In this document: positions 1 through 4,892 of the stretch, piece after piece
Numbering within the stretch: position 1 is the stretch's first letter
How the letters are laid out: the number at the start of each line of letters is the position of its first letter
Assembly: GCA_029865675.1 (NCBI GenBank)
Contig: JARXAU010000191.1
Span: forward strand, 1-6,484
Length of the DNA stretch: 6,484 nt
Direction: 5' to 3'
Origin: Rhodoferax sp.
GTDB taxonomy: Bacteria > Pseudomonadota > Gammaproteobacteria > Burkholderiales > Burkholderiaceae_C
Made by a program: the position numbers and the translations under genes
The notes under the pieces: model-generated
Told to the model about the DNA's origin: nothing
Seen by the model: the letters and a program-made list of their open reading frames with translations, nothing else
Database searches by the model: none

Positions 1-2
1 GG

Positions 3-845
3 TTCCCCAATGCTCAGGATGTAAAAGGTGTCCGATTTAACCGGGCCTACTTTGAGGATGTTCGCCAGTATTTTGTGCATGATGGAACTAGCTCAAACTG
101 GTCTGTAGTTTCATTCAACGAATGCCATTTTTCAAAGCCGACTACGAATGATGTGACGCAAACAAACCCGCTACTGGCAGACTATCAAGCCAAAATCCAA
201 TTTGGAGGTGATGTCGCTACAGGTGCCGGGAAGGCTGGATATTTGACCGTACAAGACTGCACCGCCGACATATTACAACCTGCCAACGCTTGGGTTTCGT
301 TTGTCAACCTGAACAGTCAAGTAAACTGGTTCAACAACGCGAGCTTGGCACCATCGGCATCTTTTGGACATATCCGCTGCACTCGCACATCAAAGGCCGC
401 ATTCAGGGCATTTCCTGCGATTGGTGGCATGTACCCCGGCTCCTATGTTTTGGGCGATCAATCTGGTGCTGGTTTAACGCATCAAGGTGGAAGCAATATT
501 GAGGTTTCCGCAACAATTGCCGCGGGCGCGACGTACAACATTAGCCATTTGGCAGGTACTCACTTTTACCTGACTCTACCGGATGGAGATTGCACAATAC
601 AAATTGATGCGTCAAGCGCAGGTTATTACGCTACGTCCCAAGCAAAAGCGAAGGTAATTCTGATTGCTCCTGCCTCTGTTGGCGCTACCAGGACAATAAC
701 ATTCGGCTCGCGGCTTGCAGGCGCTGGTGCAACGCTGACATACACCACTGCCGACAACAACAAGCGTGCAATTTTGATGCTCGAAGGTACTGGCAAGGGT
801 GATGTATCCATGCGCAGCGCAAACGGTACGCCATCGTTTATCTAA
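3..845 (+). CDS. Tailspike / beta-helix-type tail protein, 3' part only
   Basis: The reading frame is open from the window edge and ends with TAA at 843-845, giving 280 visible codons. The in-frame GTG at 75 has no convincing ribosome binding site, so the gene begins upstream of the window. The visible part is rich in Asn, Thr, Ser, Gly and aromatic residues, with short alternating beta segments such as VRFNRAYFEDV and YLTVQDCTADIL, as in the rungs of phage beta-helix tailspikes. The last 120 or so residues (from NIEVSATIAAGATYNISHLAG) look like a separate beta-rich C-terminal domain. By family analogy it would bind or degrade a surface glycan during adsorption. No catalytic residues can be assigned from this fragment. 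Base composition is lower in GC than in the capsid genes (28 of 60 G+C in 121-180 against 37 of 60 in 2941-3000), suggesting mosaic exchange. A non-enzymatic fibre is the main alternative. Confidence 0.6.
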   Translation, partial: FPNAQDVKGVRFNRAYFEDVRQYFVHDGTSSNWSVVSFNECHFSKPTTNDVTQTNPLLADYQAKIQFGGDVATGAGKAGYLTVQDCTADILQPANAWVSFVNLNSQVNWFNNASLAPSASFGHIRCTRTSKAAFRAFPAIGGMYPGSYVLGDQSGAGLTHQGGSNIEVSATIAAGATYNISHLAGTHFYLTLPDGDCTIQIDASSAGYYATSQAKAKVILIAPASVGATRTITFGSRLAGAGATLTYTTADNNKRAILMLEGTGKGDVSMRSANGTPSFI

Positions 846-863
846 TCCCCTCAGCACGGGGAT
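845..863 (+). other. Hairpin overlapping the tailspike stop codon
   Basis: ATCCCC (845-850) pairs perfectly with GGGGAT (858-863) around a 7-nt loop. No T-run follows, so this is not a standard intrinsic terminator. The GGGG arm could instead pair with CCCC at 866-869, giving a competing fold. A role as a 3'-end stabiliser or processing site is inference. Confidence 0.35.
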
Positions 864-886
864 CACCCCTCTCAAATTTCCACCAC

Positions 887-894
887 AGGAGTAA
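887..894 (+). promoter_or_regulatory. Ribosome binding site, AGGAGTAA type
   Basis: AGGAGTAA begins 13 nt before the ATG at 900. The same octamer at the same distance precedes the ATGs at 2378 and 3571. It supports the ATG at 900 as a real start. Confidence 0.75.
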
Positions 895-899
895 CAACC

Positions 900-1106
900 A
901 TGCTTTACACCGCAAGCCAACGCAAGGCAGAAGAAGCCGAATGGCGCGCAGAGAGTGATTTGCGCACCATGCAGGAGTACCAGGCCATTTGCAAGGACAA
1001 GAAGCGCCTCAACGCCGTCAAGGCACTGGCGGCAAAGCGCCTCGCAGAAAACAAGGGCGTGATTGCCGAAGTTGCCGAGCACCAAGCCGGCGGCGACAAG
1101 GATTAA
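900..1106 (+). CDS. Small helical phage protein, 68 aa, function unknown
   Basis: The gene starts at ATG with a strong AGGAG ribosome binding site 8 nt upstream and ends with TAA at 1104-1106. The product is highly charged, with many Lys, Arg, Glu and Ala residues, and appears almost entirely alpha-helical with no membrane segment or signal peptide. The pattern AESDLRTMQEYQAICKDKKR followed by an Ala/Lys-rich amphipathic helix resembles small proteins found just before scaffold genes in phages of this type, but I cannot name the family. It is followed 21 nt later by an intrinsic terminator, so its message can end before the scaffold gene. Possible roles include a minor virion or assembly factor; none is shown by the sequence. 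Confidence 0.7.
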   Translation: MLYTASQRKAEEAEWRAESDLRTMQEYQAICKDKKRLNAVKALAAKRLAENKGVIAEVAEHQAGGDKD

Positions 1107-1127
1107 CGCGCCACACCCCGCAAGAAG

Positions 1128-1151
1128 AACCCGCCCTGAGCGGGTTTTTTT
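1128..1151 (+). terminator. Intrinsic (Rho-independent) terminator
   Basis: AACCCGC (1128-1134) pairs perfectly with GCGGGTT (1140-1146) around the 5-nt loop CCTGA. A run of seven T covers 1145-1151, so the stem base merges into the U-tract. It follows the 68-aa gene. The scaffold ATG is only 33 nt downstream, leaving little room for a full new promoter, so either read-through or antitermination is expected. Confidence 0.8.
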
Positions 1152-1184
1152 ACGCCCGCAGTAAACCCAACTGGAGAACTACCC

Positions 1185-2093
1185 ATGAAATTCACAGAAG
1201 AAGAATTGAACCGCTTGACTCCCGACGAGCGTGCAGCCGTGGAAGCCGACGACAACGACGAAGACTTGCAACTGATTGCTGATGGCGGTCTTGATGACGG
1301 TGATGCACCAGACGGCGACAACGCCGGCGAGCAGCCTAATGGCGATGCGCCCGCCAACGACAAGCCCGTAGACAAAGACCCCGCCGGCATCCTGAGCGCT
1401 GACGATGACACCCCAATCGCTCCATTCACCGCAAAGCCGGTGGAGGACTACGAGGGCAAGGTAGCTGCAGCTGAAACCAAGCGTACCGAGGCCTTCCAAA
1501 AGATGATGGATGGCGACTTGAGCGCAGCCGAGTACCAGGCCATCGAGAAGCAGGCGAACAGTGAAATCCGCGATCTGGACGCCCAGCAAAACGAATTCCG
1601 CGTAGCTGAATCCATGACGAAGCAGGCGCAGACAAATGCCTGGCTGACGCATGTAAACACCACGCTGGACGCATCCAAGGCCGCGGGCGCTGACTTAACG
1701 AGCGATCCAGCCATTGCCGCGGAGCTCAACCGCACCGTGAAGCTGTTGGCCGCACAGGTGCAGGAAGACCCCACCATGCTCAAGGGCATTCCCGTGACAA
1801 AGCCCGGGGCACTGGTGACGAATGCCGACAAGTGGATTCTCAAGGAGGCCATCAGCATTGTGGCCGCGCGCAACAACTTGAAGTTGGGCAAGACGGCCGA
1901 TCCAGCGCCCACCAACAAGAACCGCGAGCCGGACTTGAGCAAGGTTCCCCCGAACTTGAGCAGCATCCCGGCCTCTGCAGAGCAAAACATCGGCACGGAT
2001 GAATTTGCCCACATCCACAAACTGAGCGGTTCGGACTACGAGAAAGCCGTAGCCCGCTTGACCCCCGATCAGCTCGACCGCTTCATGGCGTAA
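1185..2093 (+). CDS. Probable capsid scaffolding protein
   Basis: ATG at 1185 has GGAGA at 1173-1177 with 7-nt spacing. The 302-residue product lies one small gene upstream of the major capsid gene, the usual place for a scaffold. Residues 1-20 form a helix (TEEELNRLTPDERAAVE). Residues 20-75 are strongly acidic and Asp/Gly/Pro-rich, and likely disordered. Residues 86-165 are charged and helical with coiled-coil character. A proline-rich linker around 238-265 leads to a C-terminal helical segment (SGSDYEKAVARLTPDQLDRFMA), which fits a capsid-binding tail. Scaffolds are internal assembly chaperones absent from the mature particle. There is no Ser-His-Asp arrangement I can recognise, so a fused maturation protease is not supported. 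The assignment rests on position and composition; scaffolds diverge too fast for recognition by eye. Confidence 0.65.
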   Translation: MKFTEEELNRLTPDERAAVEADDNDEDLQLIADGGLDDGDAPDGDNAGEQPNGDAPANDKPVDKDPAGILSADDDTPIAPFTAKPVEDYEGKVAAAETKRTEAFQKMMDGDLSAAEYQAIEKQANSEIRDLDAQQNEFRVAESMTKQAQTNAWLTHVNTTLDASKAAGADLTSDPAIAAELNRTVKLLAAQVQEDPTMLKGIPVTKPGALVTNADKWILKEAISIVAARNNLKLGKTADPAPTNKNREPDLSKVPPNLSSIPASAEQNIGTDEFAHIHKLSGSDYEKAVARLTPDQLDRFMA

Positions 2094-2312
2094 ATGCCCC
2101 AAAAAATGACCATCCTAAGACGCGAATTGGAGGCAGGGGAGTCCCTGTCATTTGACGATGGCCGGGTGGTCATCACGATGGAGGAAAAGTCGGGCCGCAA
2201 GGCTCGGCTCAAAATCCAGATTCACTCAGCTATTGCTGTAGACAAGCCGAGAATGGCAGCGAATGGCATATTTCCTGAAAAGGCGATTGCATCTGCCAAA
2301 AAGGTGCAGTAA
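2094..2312 (+). CDS. Small CsrA-like putative RNA-binding protein, 72 aa
   Basis: The ATG at 2094 follows the scaffold TAA without a gap and has no clear Shine-Dalgarno, so translation is probably coupled to the scaffold gene. A second in-frame ATG at 2106 would give 68 residues starting MTILRR. From there the protein lines up by eye with CsrA: MTILRR against MLILTRR, GESLSF against GETLMI, VVITMEEKSGRKARLKI against VTVTVLGVKGNQVRIGV, and IAVDKPR against VAVHREE, with one or two short gaps. The order of beta strands and the AV-x-basic element are retained, though the RNA-contact Arg44 of CsrA would be Lys. CsrA is a dimer that binds GGA motifs in mRNA leaders and blocks or alters translation. 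A Lys/Ala-rich tail follows (residues 54-72). Function is inferred. The alternative is an unrelated small beta-rich virion or assembly protein. Confidence 0.5.
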   Translation: MPQKMTILRRELEAGESLSFDDGRVVITMEEKSGRKARLKIQIHSAIAVDKPRMAANGIFPEKAIASAKKVQ

Positions 2313-2315
2313 TAT
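2287..2315 (+). promoter_or_regulatory. Possible sigma70-type promoter before the capsid gene
   Basis: TTGCAT (2287-2292) and TAATAT (2310-2315) are separated by exactly 17 nt. They match the -35 and -10 consensus at three and four of six positions. A start near 2322 would place the hairpin at 2328-2343 close to the 5' end of a capsid transcript. The match is modest and could be chance. Confidence 0.25.
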
Positions 2316-2327
2316 GAAATTTCTAGC

Positions 2328-2343
2328 GGGCGCAAGAGTGCCC
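2328..2343 (+). other. Leader hairpin upstream of the capsid gene
   Basis: GGGCGC (2328-2333) pairs with GTGCCC (2338-2343), including one G-T wobble, around the tetraloop AAGA. Only three T follow, so termination is unlikely to be efficient. A 5' stabilising or processing structure is more plausible. Confidence 0.4.
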
Positions 2344-2364
2344 TTTGTAGCAACCGAGCTTCAA

Positions 2365-2372
2365 AGGAGTAA
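2365..2372 (+). promoter_or_regulatory. Capsid gene ribosome binding site with GGA in a possible loop
   Basis: AGGAGTAA begins 13 nt before the ATG at 2378. The flanks GAG-C-TT (2356-2361) and AACTC (2371-2375) can form a weak five-pair stem with one bulged C, holding CAAAGGAGT (2362-2370) in the loop. Together with the ANGGA core (AAGGA), this resembles CsrA-type sites. The stem is short and may not be stable. Confidence 0.65.
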
Positions 2373-2377
2373 CTCAC

Positions 2378-3502
2378 ATGGCTCGTACCCTCGTAGGCGT
2401 CAACGACGCACAGGCCGTTAAAAAATGGAGCGGCCTGCTCTCCGTAGCCTCTACCAAGGCTTCGTACTTTTCCAGCAAGATGATGGGCGAAGGCAAGCGC
2501 GCCAAACGCCCCATTCAGCGCATTGACGACTTGACTTCGGACGCGGGTGATACCGTGACCGTGGATCTGTTGATGCCCATGAAGATGGACCCGGTGATCG
2601 GCGCCGACACGTTGGATGGCAAAGAGGAATCTCTGCGCTACTACACCGACCGTGTGCTGATTGACCAGGTTCGCGGCGGTGCTGACTTGGGCGACCGCAT
2701 GACACGTAAGCGCACTCTGCGCAGCCTGCGTGAAGATGCTTTGGCCGCAATGAAGCAATGGTGGGCCCGTGCATTCGATGAATTGTTCTTCATCTACTTG
2801 TCCGGCTCTCGCGGTACTGGTGGCGGCTATATCTGGAGCGCTGCTAACCCGTTCTTCAACGTCAATGCGTTGACTGCACCAGACACCATGCACCAGATGT
2901 ATGCGAGCACCGCAACCAGCGCTGCGACCATCACCAACGCAATGGGCATGGATCTGCGCTTGATCGACCGTGCTGTGGCCCGTGCTGAAACCATGGGCGG
3001 CGACACAACCGACGAGTTGAGCATGGTTCCTTGCGACATCGACGGCGAAGACAAGTTTGTGTGCTTGATGCACACATTCCAGTTCGACTCCCTCAAGTCG
3101 TCTGCAACCACCGGCCAGTGGCTCGACATCCAGAAGGCAGCAGCCGCTGCACAAGGCGCGAAGAACCCGATCTTCACCGGCGCCCTGGGCGAGTACAACG
3201 GCGTGATCTTGCACAAGCATCGCAACGTGATCCAGTTCGGCAACTACGGCGCCGGCGCCAACTTGCCAGCTGCTCGCGCGCTGTTCATGGGCTCGCAAGC
3301 CGCAATGATCGCCTTCGGCTCGCCTGGCACCGGCCTGCGCTTTGACTGGACCGAGGAAGTCAAAGACCACGGCGACAAAGTGAAGATTGGCTCCAACTCC
3401 ATCTTCGGCGTGAAGAAGGCCACCTACAAGTCCAACGACAACTCTGTTGTGCGCGACTTCGGCGTGATCGCCTTGGACACCTACGCGGTGAACCCTCAGT
3501 AA
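2378..3502 (+). CDS. Major capsid protein, N4-gp56 family
   Basis: The ATG at 2378 has AAGGAG with 8-nt spacing. The 374-residue product is the shell subunit of the phage head, expected to adopt the HK97 fold. Family hallmarks by eye are GDTVTVDLLMPM at residues 58-69, then GADTLDGKEESLRYYTDRVLIDQ at about 75-97 (seen as GKEESLRYYTD and VLIDQVRGG), RSLREDALAAMKQWWARAFDE at about 115-135, and the C-terminal TEEVKDHGDKVKIG and DFGVIALDTYAVNP. These match the N4-gp56 (DUF4043-type) major capsid group as I know it. The start MARTLVGVNDAQAVKKWSG is typical of the family, and length is in the usual range. No N-terminal prodomain is obvious. Codon use is regular with a strong ribosome binding site, as expected for the most abundant virion protein. 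Confidence 0.93.
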   Translation: MARTLVGVNDAQAVKKWSGLLSVASTKASYFSSKMMGEGKRAKRPIQRIDDLTSDAGDTVTVDLLMPMKMDPVIGADTLDGKEESLRYYTDRVLIDQVRGGADLGDRMTRKRTLRSLREDALAAMKQWWARAFDELFFIYLSGSRGTGGGYIWSAANPFFNVNALTAPDTMHQMYASTATSAATITNAMGMDLRLIDRAVARAETMGGDTTDELSMVPCDIDGEDKFVCLMHTFQFDSLKSSATTGQWLDIQKAAAAAQGAKNPIFTGALGEYNGVILHKHRNVIQFGNYGAGANLPAARALFMGSQAAMIAFGSPGTGLRFDWTEEVKDHGDKVKIGSNSIFGVKKATYKSNDNSVVRDFGVIALDTYAVNPQ

Positions 3503-3508
3503 TGACCT

Positions 3509-3530
3509 AGCAGCCCCGCAAGGGGTTGCT
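3509..3530 (+). other. GNRA-capped hairpin after the capsid gene
   Basis: AGCAGCCCC (3509-3517) pairs with GGGGTTGCT (3522-3530) as nine base pairs, one being G-T, closed by the stable tetraloop GCAA (3518-3521). GAC (3504-3506) and GTC (3531-3533) could extend it past a small bulge. No T-run follows, so 3'-end protection or an RNase processing stop is more likely than termination. Confidence 0.6.
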
Positions 3531-3557
3531 GTCAACGCTGCAAGCACATTCATTTTC

Positions 3558-3565
3558 AGGAGTAA
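3558..3565 (+). promoter_or_regulatory. Ribosome binding site that fixes the start at 3571
   Basis: AGGAGTAA starts 13 nt before the ATG at 3571, repeating the layout at 900 and 2378. It argues against the in-frame TTG at 3526, which lies within the hairpin and would place this site inside the coding region. Confidence 0.8.
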
Positions 3566-3570
3566 GCAAC

Positions 3571-4062
3571 ATGGCTTCTTTCCGTACCCTTTGCCAACAA
3601 GGCATTCGCCCACTCGGTTTGCCCGACGCATCCCAAGTGGAAACCGTTTCCGTGGACATCAACTGGCCCGACGCTGGCGCCGGCATTGCTGTGAACGATG
3701 TCGTTCAGCTGTGCGACATCCCCGCGGGCTTTGAAGTGGTGTTTTGGAAATTGGTGTCTGAAGACATCGATTCCAACGCATCCCCCACCGTGGCATTCAG
3801 CTTTGGCGTGTTGAACGCTGGCAAAACCGCTATCGGCGGTGGCGCGGCCGACAACTGGAGCGGCGCAGGCGGCATCACTGTGGGCCAAGCAGGCGGCGCA
3901 GTGGCTGCAAACACCGTGGGCGCCAACGGCGTGAACTGCCTTTCTTCTGGCCGCGCAGCAACGCGCTCCCTGGGCTTGGTGGCAACCGCTGCTACGGCTA
4001 CGGCCGCACTGGCTGGCAAGCGCGCCACGCTGTTGCTGGATCTGCGCTCCGGCGCCTACTAA
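3571..4062 (+). CDS. Probable capsid-associated (decoration-type) virion protein
   Basis: I place the start at ATG 3571 because AGGAG lies 8 nt upstream, giving 163 residues; an upstream TTG at 3526 lacks such a site. The protein is small, soluble and beta-rich. Residues 22-90 run VETVSVDINW, then NDVVQLCDIPAGFEVVFWKLVSEDIDSN, then PTVAFSFGVLNAGK. This alternation of VxxLxxIPAG, a DxDSN turn and a hydrophobic strand recurs in small head proteins encoded next to phage capsid genes. Residues 88-150 are Gly/Ala-rich, and the protein ends with a strand (KRATLLLDLRSGAY). Position directly after the capsid gene and the same ribosome binding site type point to a high-copy shell protein such as a cement or decoration subunit. 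That role is inferred from context, and a head-fibre or other minor structural role is possible. Confidence 0.75.
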   Translation: MASFRTLCQQGIRPLGLPDASQVETVSVDINWPDAGAGIAVNDVVQLCDIPAGFEVVFWKLVSEDIDSNASPTVAFSFGVLNAGKTAIGGGAADNWSGAGGITVGQAGGAVAANTVGANGVNCLSSGRAATRSLGLVATAATATAALAGKRATLLLDLRSGAY

Positions 4063-4074
4063 ACCCGTAGGCGC
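4052..4074 (+). other. Hairpin with the stop codon in its loop
   Basis: GCGCCTAC (4052-4059) pairs perfectly with GTAGGCGC (4067-4074) as eight base pairs. The loop TAAACCC starts with the stop codon of the preceding gene. It stands 5 nt before a longer terminator-like hairpin. A terminating ribosome would melt it, so it may report whether the gene is being translated. Confidence 0.55.
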
Positions 4075-4079
4075 TTAGA

Positions 4080-4110
4080 GAAAACAAGGGCCGTCTGTGC
4101 CCTTGTTTTC
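4080..4110 (+). terminator. Terminator-like hairpin, 12-bp perfect stem
   Basis: GAAAACAAGGGC (4080-4091) pairs perfectly with GCCCTTGTTTTC (4099-4110) around a 7-nt loop. The A-tract and T-tract (four T) lie inside the stem ends, so the structure could end transcription from either side. It separates the probable high-copy head genes from the connector genes. Only 32 nt remain before the next ATG, so read-through must supply the downstream genes unless a hidden promoter exists. Confidence 0.7.
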
Positions 4111-4142
4111 AACCGGCTCCCATCACCCCACTGGAGATTGAC

Positions 4143-4577
4143 ATGTCAAAGTTCCGCACCAAGATTGCCCACAAAAAAGGCAGCGAGATTGAGATTTTCG
4201 GCCACACCATCAAGATGACGCCCGACGAGGGCCAAGGCGATCCGGGCCTTTGCACGTTTGAAGTGCCCGACGACCGTGATGATGTGTTTGCCCGCCTGGT
4301 GGAGATTCCCGAAGGCTTTGAGCTGCTGGACGAGGTTGGCGACACCAACACCGCCAAGAAGCCCCTCAAGCAAGAGTCAGAGGCCCCGGCCAAGACCGAT
4401 GCCCCCAGCCTAATTATTGAAGGCGACGGCGGCGCGACCGTGGATCTGTACAAGGCTGACAAGGCCACTTTGCTTGCAATCGGCAAAGACTTGGGCCTGA
4501 CCATCGCGCCCGCTACCGGCGTAGAGAAGGTGCGCGATAAGGTCATCGCCGCCTTCAAAGACACCGTGAAGGCGTAA
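4143..4577 (+). CDS. Phage protein with possible HeH/LEM/SAP-like C-terminus, 144 aa
   Basis: The ATG at 4143 has GGAG at 4133-4136 with 6-nt spacing. Residues 1-62 look like a small beta-rich domain (IEIFGHTIKM, LCTFEVPDDRDDVFARLVEIPEGFELL). Residues 63-97 form an acidic Lys/Glu/Ala/Pro linker, probably flexible. Residues 98-142 (VDLYKADKATLLAIGKDLGL, a turn, then VEKVRDKVIAAFKD) form two amphipathic helices around a short connector, reminiscent of HeH/LEM or SAP domains that occur at the ends of small phage head proteins and often contact nucleic acid or partners. The context, between capsid and adaptor-like genes, suggests a head-completion or minor virion role. I do not recognise a specific family, and function is unassigned. 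Confidence 0.75.
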   Translation: MSKFRTKIAHKKGSEIEIFGHTIKMTPDEGQGDPGLCTFEVPDDRDDVFARLVEIPEGFELLDEVGDTNTAKKPLKQESEAPAKTDAPSLIIEGDGGATVDLYKADKATLLAIGKDLGLTIAPATGVEKVRDKVIAAFKDTVKA

Positions 4578-4583
4578 AGCAGC

Positions 4584-4892
4584 ATGGCAACGGCTCAAAA
4601 CATCCTCGACCTTGCGCGCGATCCGTTGAACGACGACGATAAAACGCGCTGGCCAGATGAAAAGCTGTTGCCACACCTGAATCAAGGCCTTGAACAAATC
4701 CGACGCGCACGGCCGGATTTGTTCAGTGTCTGGACCGATTTCGCGCTTGTATCGACCAGCCAAGTACCGCTTGCAGCTGCGTACCACCAGAACCTAGCTG
4801 ATTACATTGCCGCTCGCGCCTTTGCCAAGGATGACGAAGAAGGCATTGCCAAGGCGACCGCATTCTTTACCCTCGGAGGCACTGCACTGTGA
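4584..4892 (+). CDS. Short head-tail adaptor-like protein, 102 aa
   Basis: The start at ATG 4584 lies 6 nt after the previous stop; AAGG at 4569-4572 is a weak, distant ribosome site, so coupling is likely. Residues 4-46 (AQNILDLARDPLNDDDKTRWPDEKLLPHLNQGLEQIRRARPDLF) have the helix-RWxDxxLLxxLNxGxxxIxxxRPD pattern I associate with phage adaptor proteins (DUF6682-like). Residues 62-95 (VPLAAAYHQNLADYIAARAFAKDDEEG) match the usual C-terminal helix pattern of such proteins, which build the ring under the portal. The segment normally between these two parts seems very short here, so it may be a compact version. It overlaps the next gene by 4 nt (GTGA), which points to coupled translation and joint assembly. 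It also carries a 12-bp inverted repeat at 4691-4725. Confidence 0.75.
   Translation: MATAQNILDLARDPLNDDDKTRWPDEKLLPHLNQGLEQIRRARPDLFSVWTDFALVSTSQVPLAAAYHQNLADYIAARAFAKDDEEGIAKATAFFTLGGTAL
4691..4725 (+). repeat. Perfect 12-bp inverted repeat within a coding region
   Basis: TGAACAAATCCG (4691-4702) and CGGATTTGTTCA (4714-4725) are exact reverse complements separated by 11 nt. It encodes EQIRRARPDLF of the adaptor-like protein. In RNA it would form a strong hairpin without a T-run. It might be a protein-binding operator, an RNA element, or coincidence constrained by the protein sequence. Confidence 0.7.

Noticed and set aside
612..1085. 157-codon minus-strand frame across the tailspike end and the 68-aa gene
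   Set aside because: It crosses two + strand genes and the gap between them, has no ribosome binding site I can support, and is Cys-rich without a motif.
1463..1472. AGCTGCAGCT palindrome in the scaffold gene
   Set aside because: It is short and lies in an Ala-rich coding stretch, with no flanking regulatory features.
3248..3259. GGCGCCGGCGCC palindrome in the capsid gene
   Set aside because: It is explained by consecutive Gly/Ala codons (GAGA) in a GC-rich gene.
3526..3570. Upstream TTG start for the 163-residue gene
   Set aside because: The TTG falls inside the post-capsid hairpin and lacks a Shine-Dalgarno, whereas ATG 3571 has AGGAG at the same distance as two other genes.
2222..3631. 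469-codon open frame on the minus strand opposite the capsid gene
   Set aside because: It lies antisense to the strongly supported major capsid gene, covers its start and end, and its translation is His/Cys/Arg-rich without a recognisable domain. It is a by-product of GC-biased codons.
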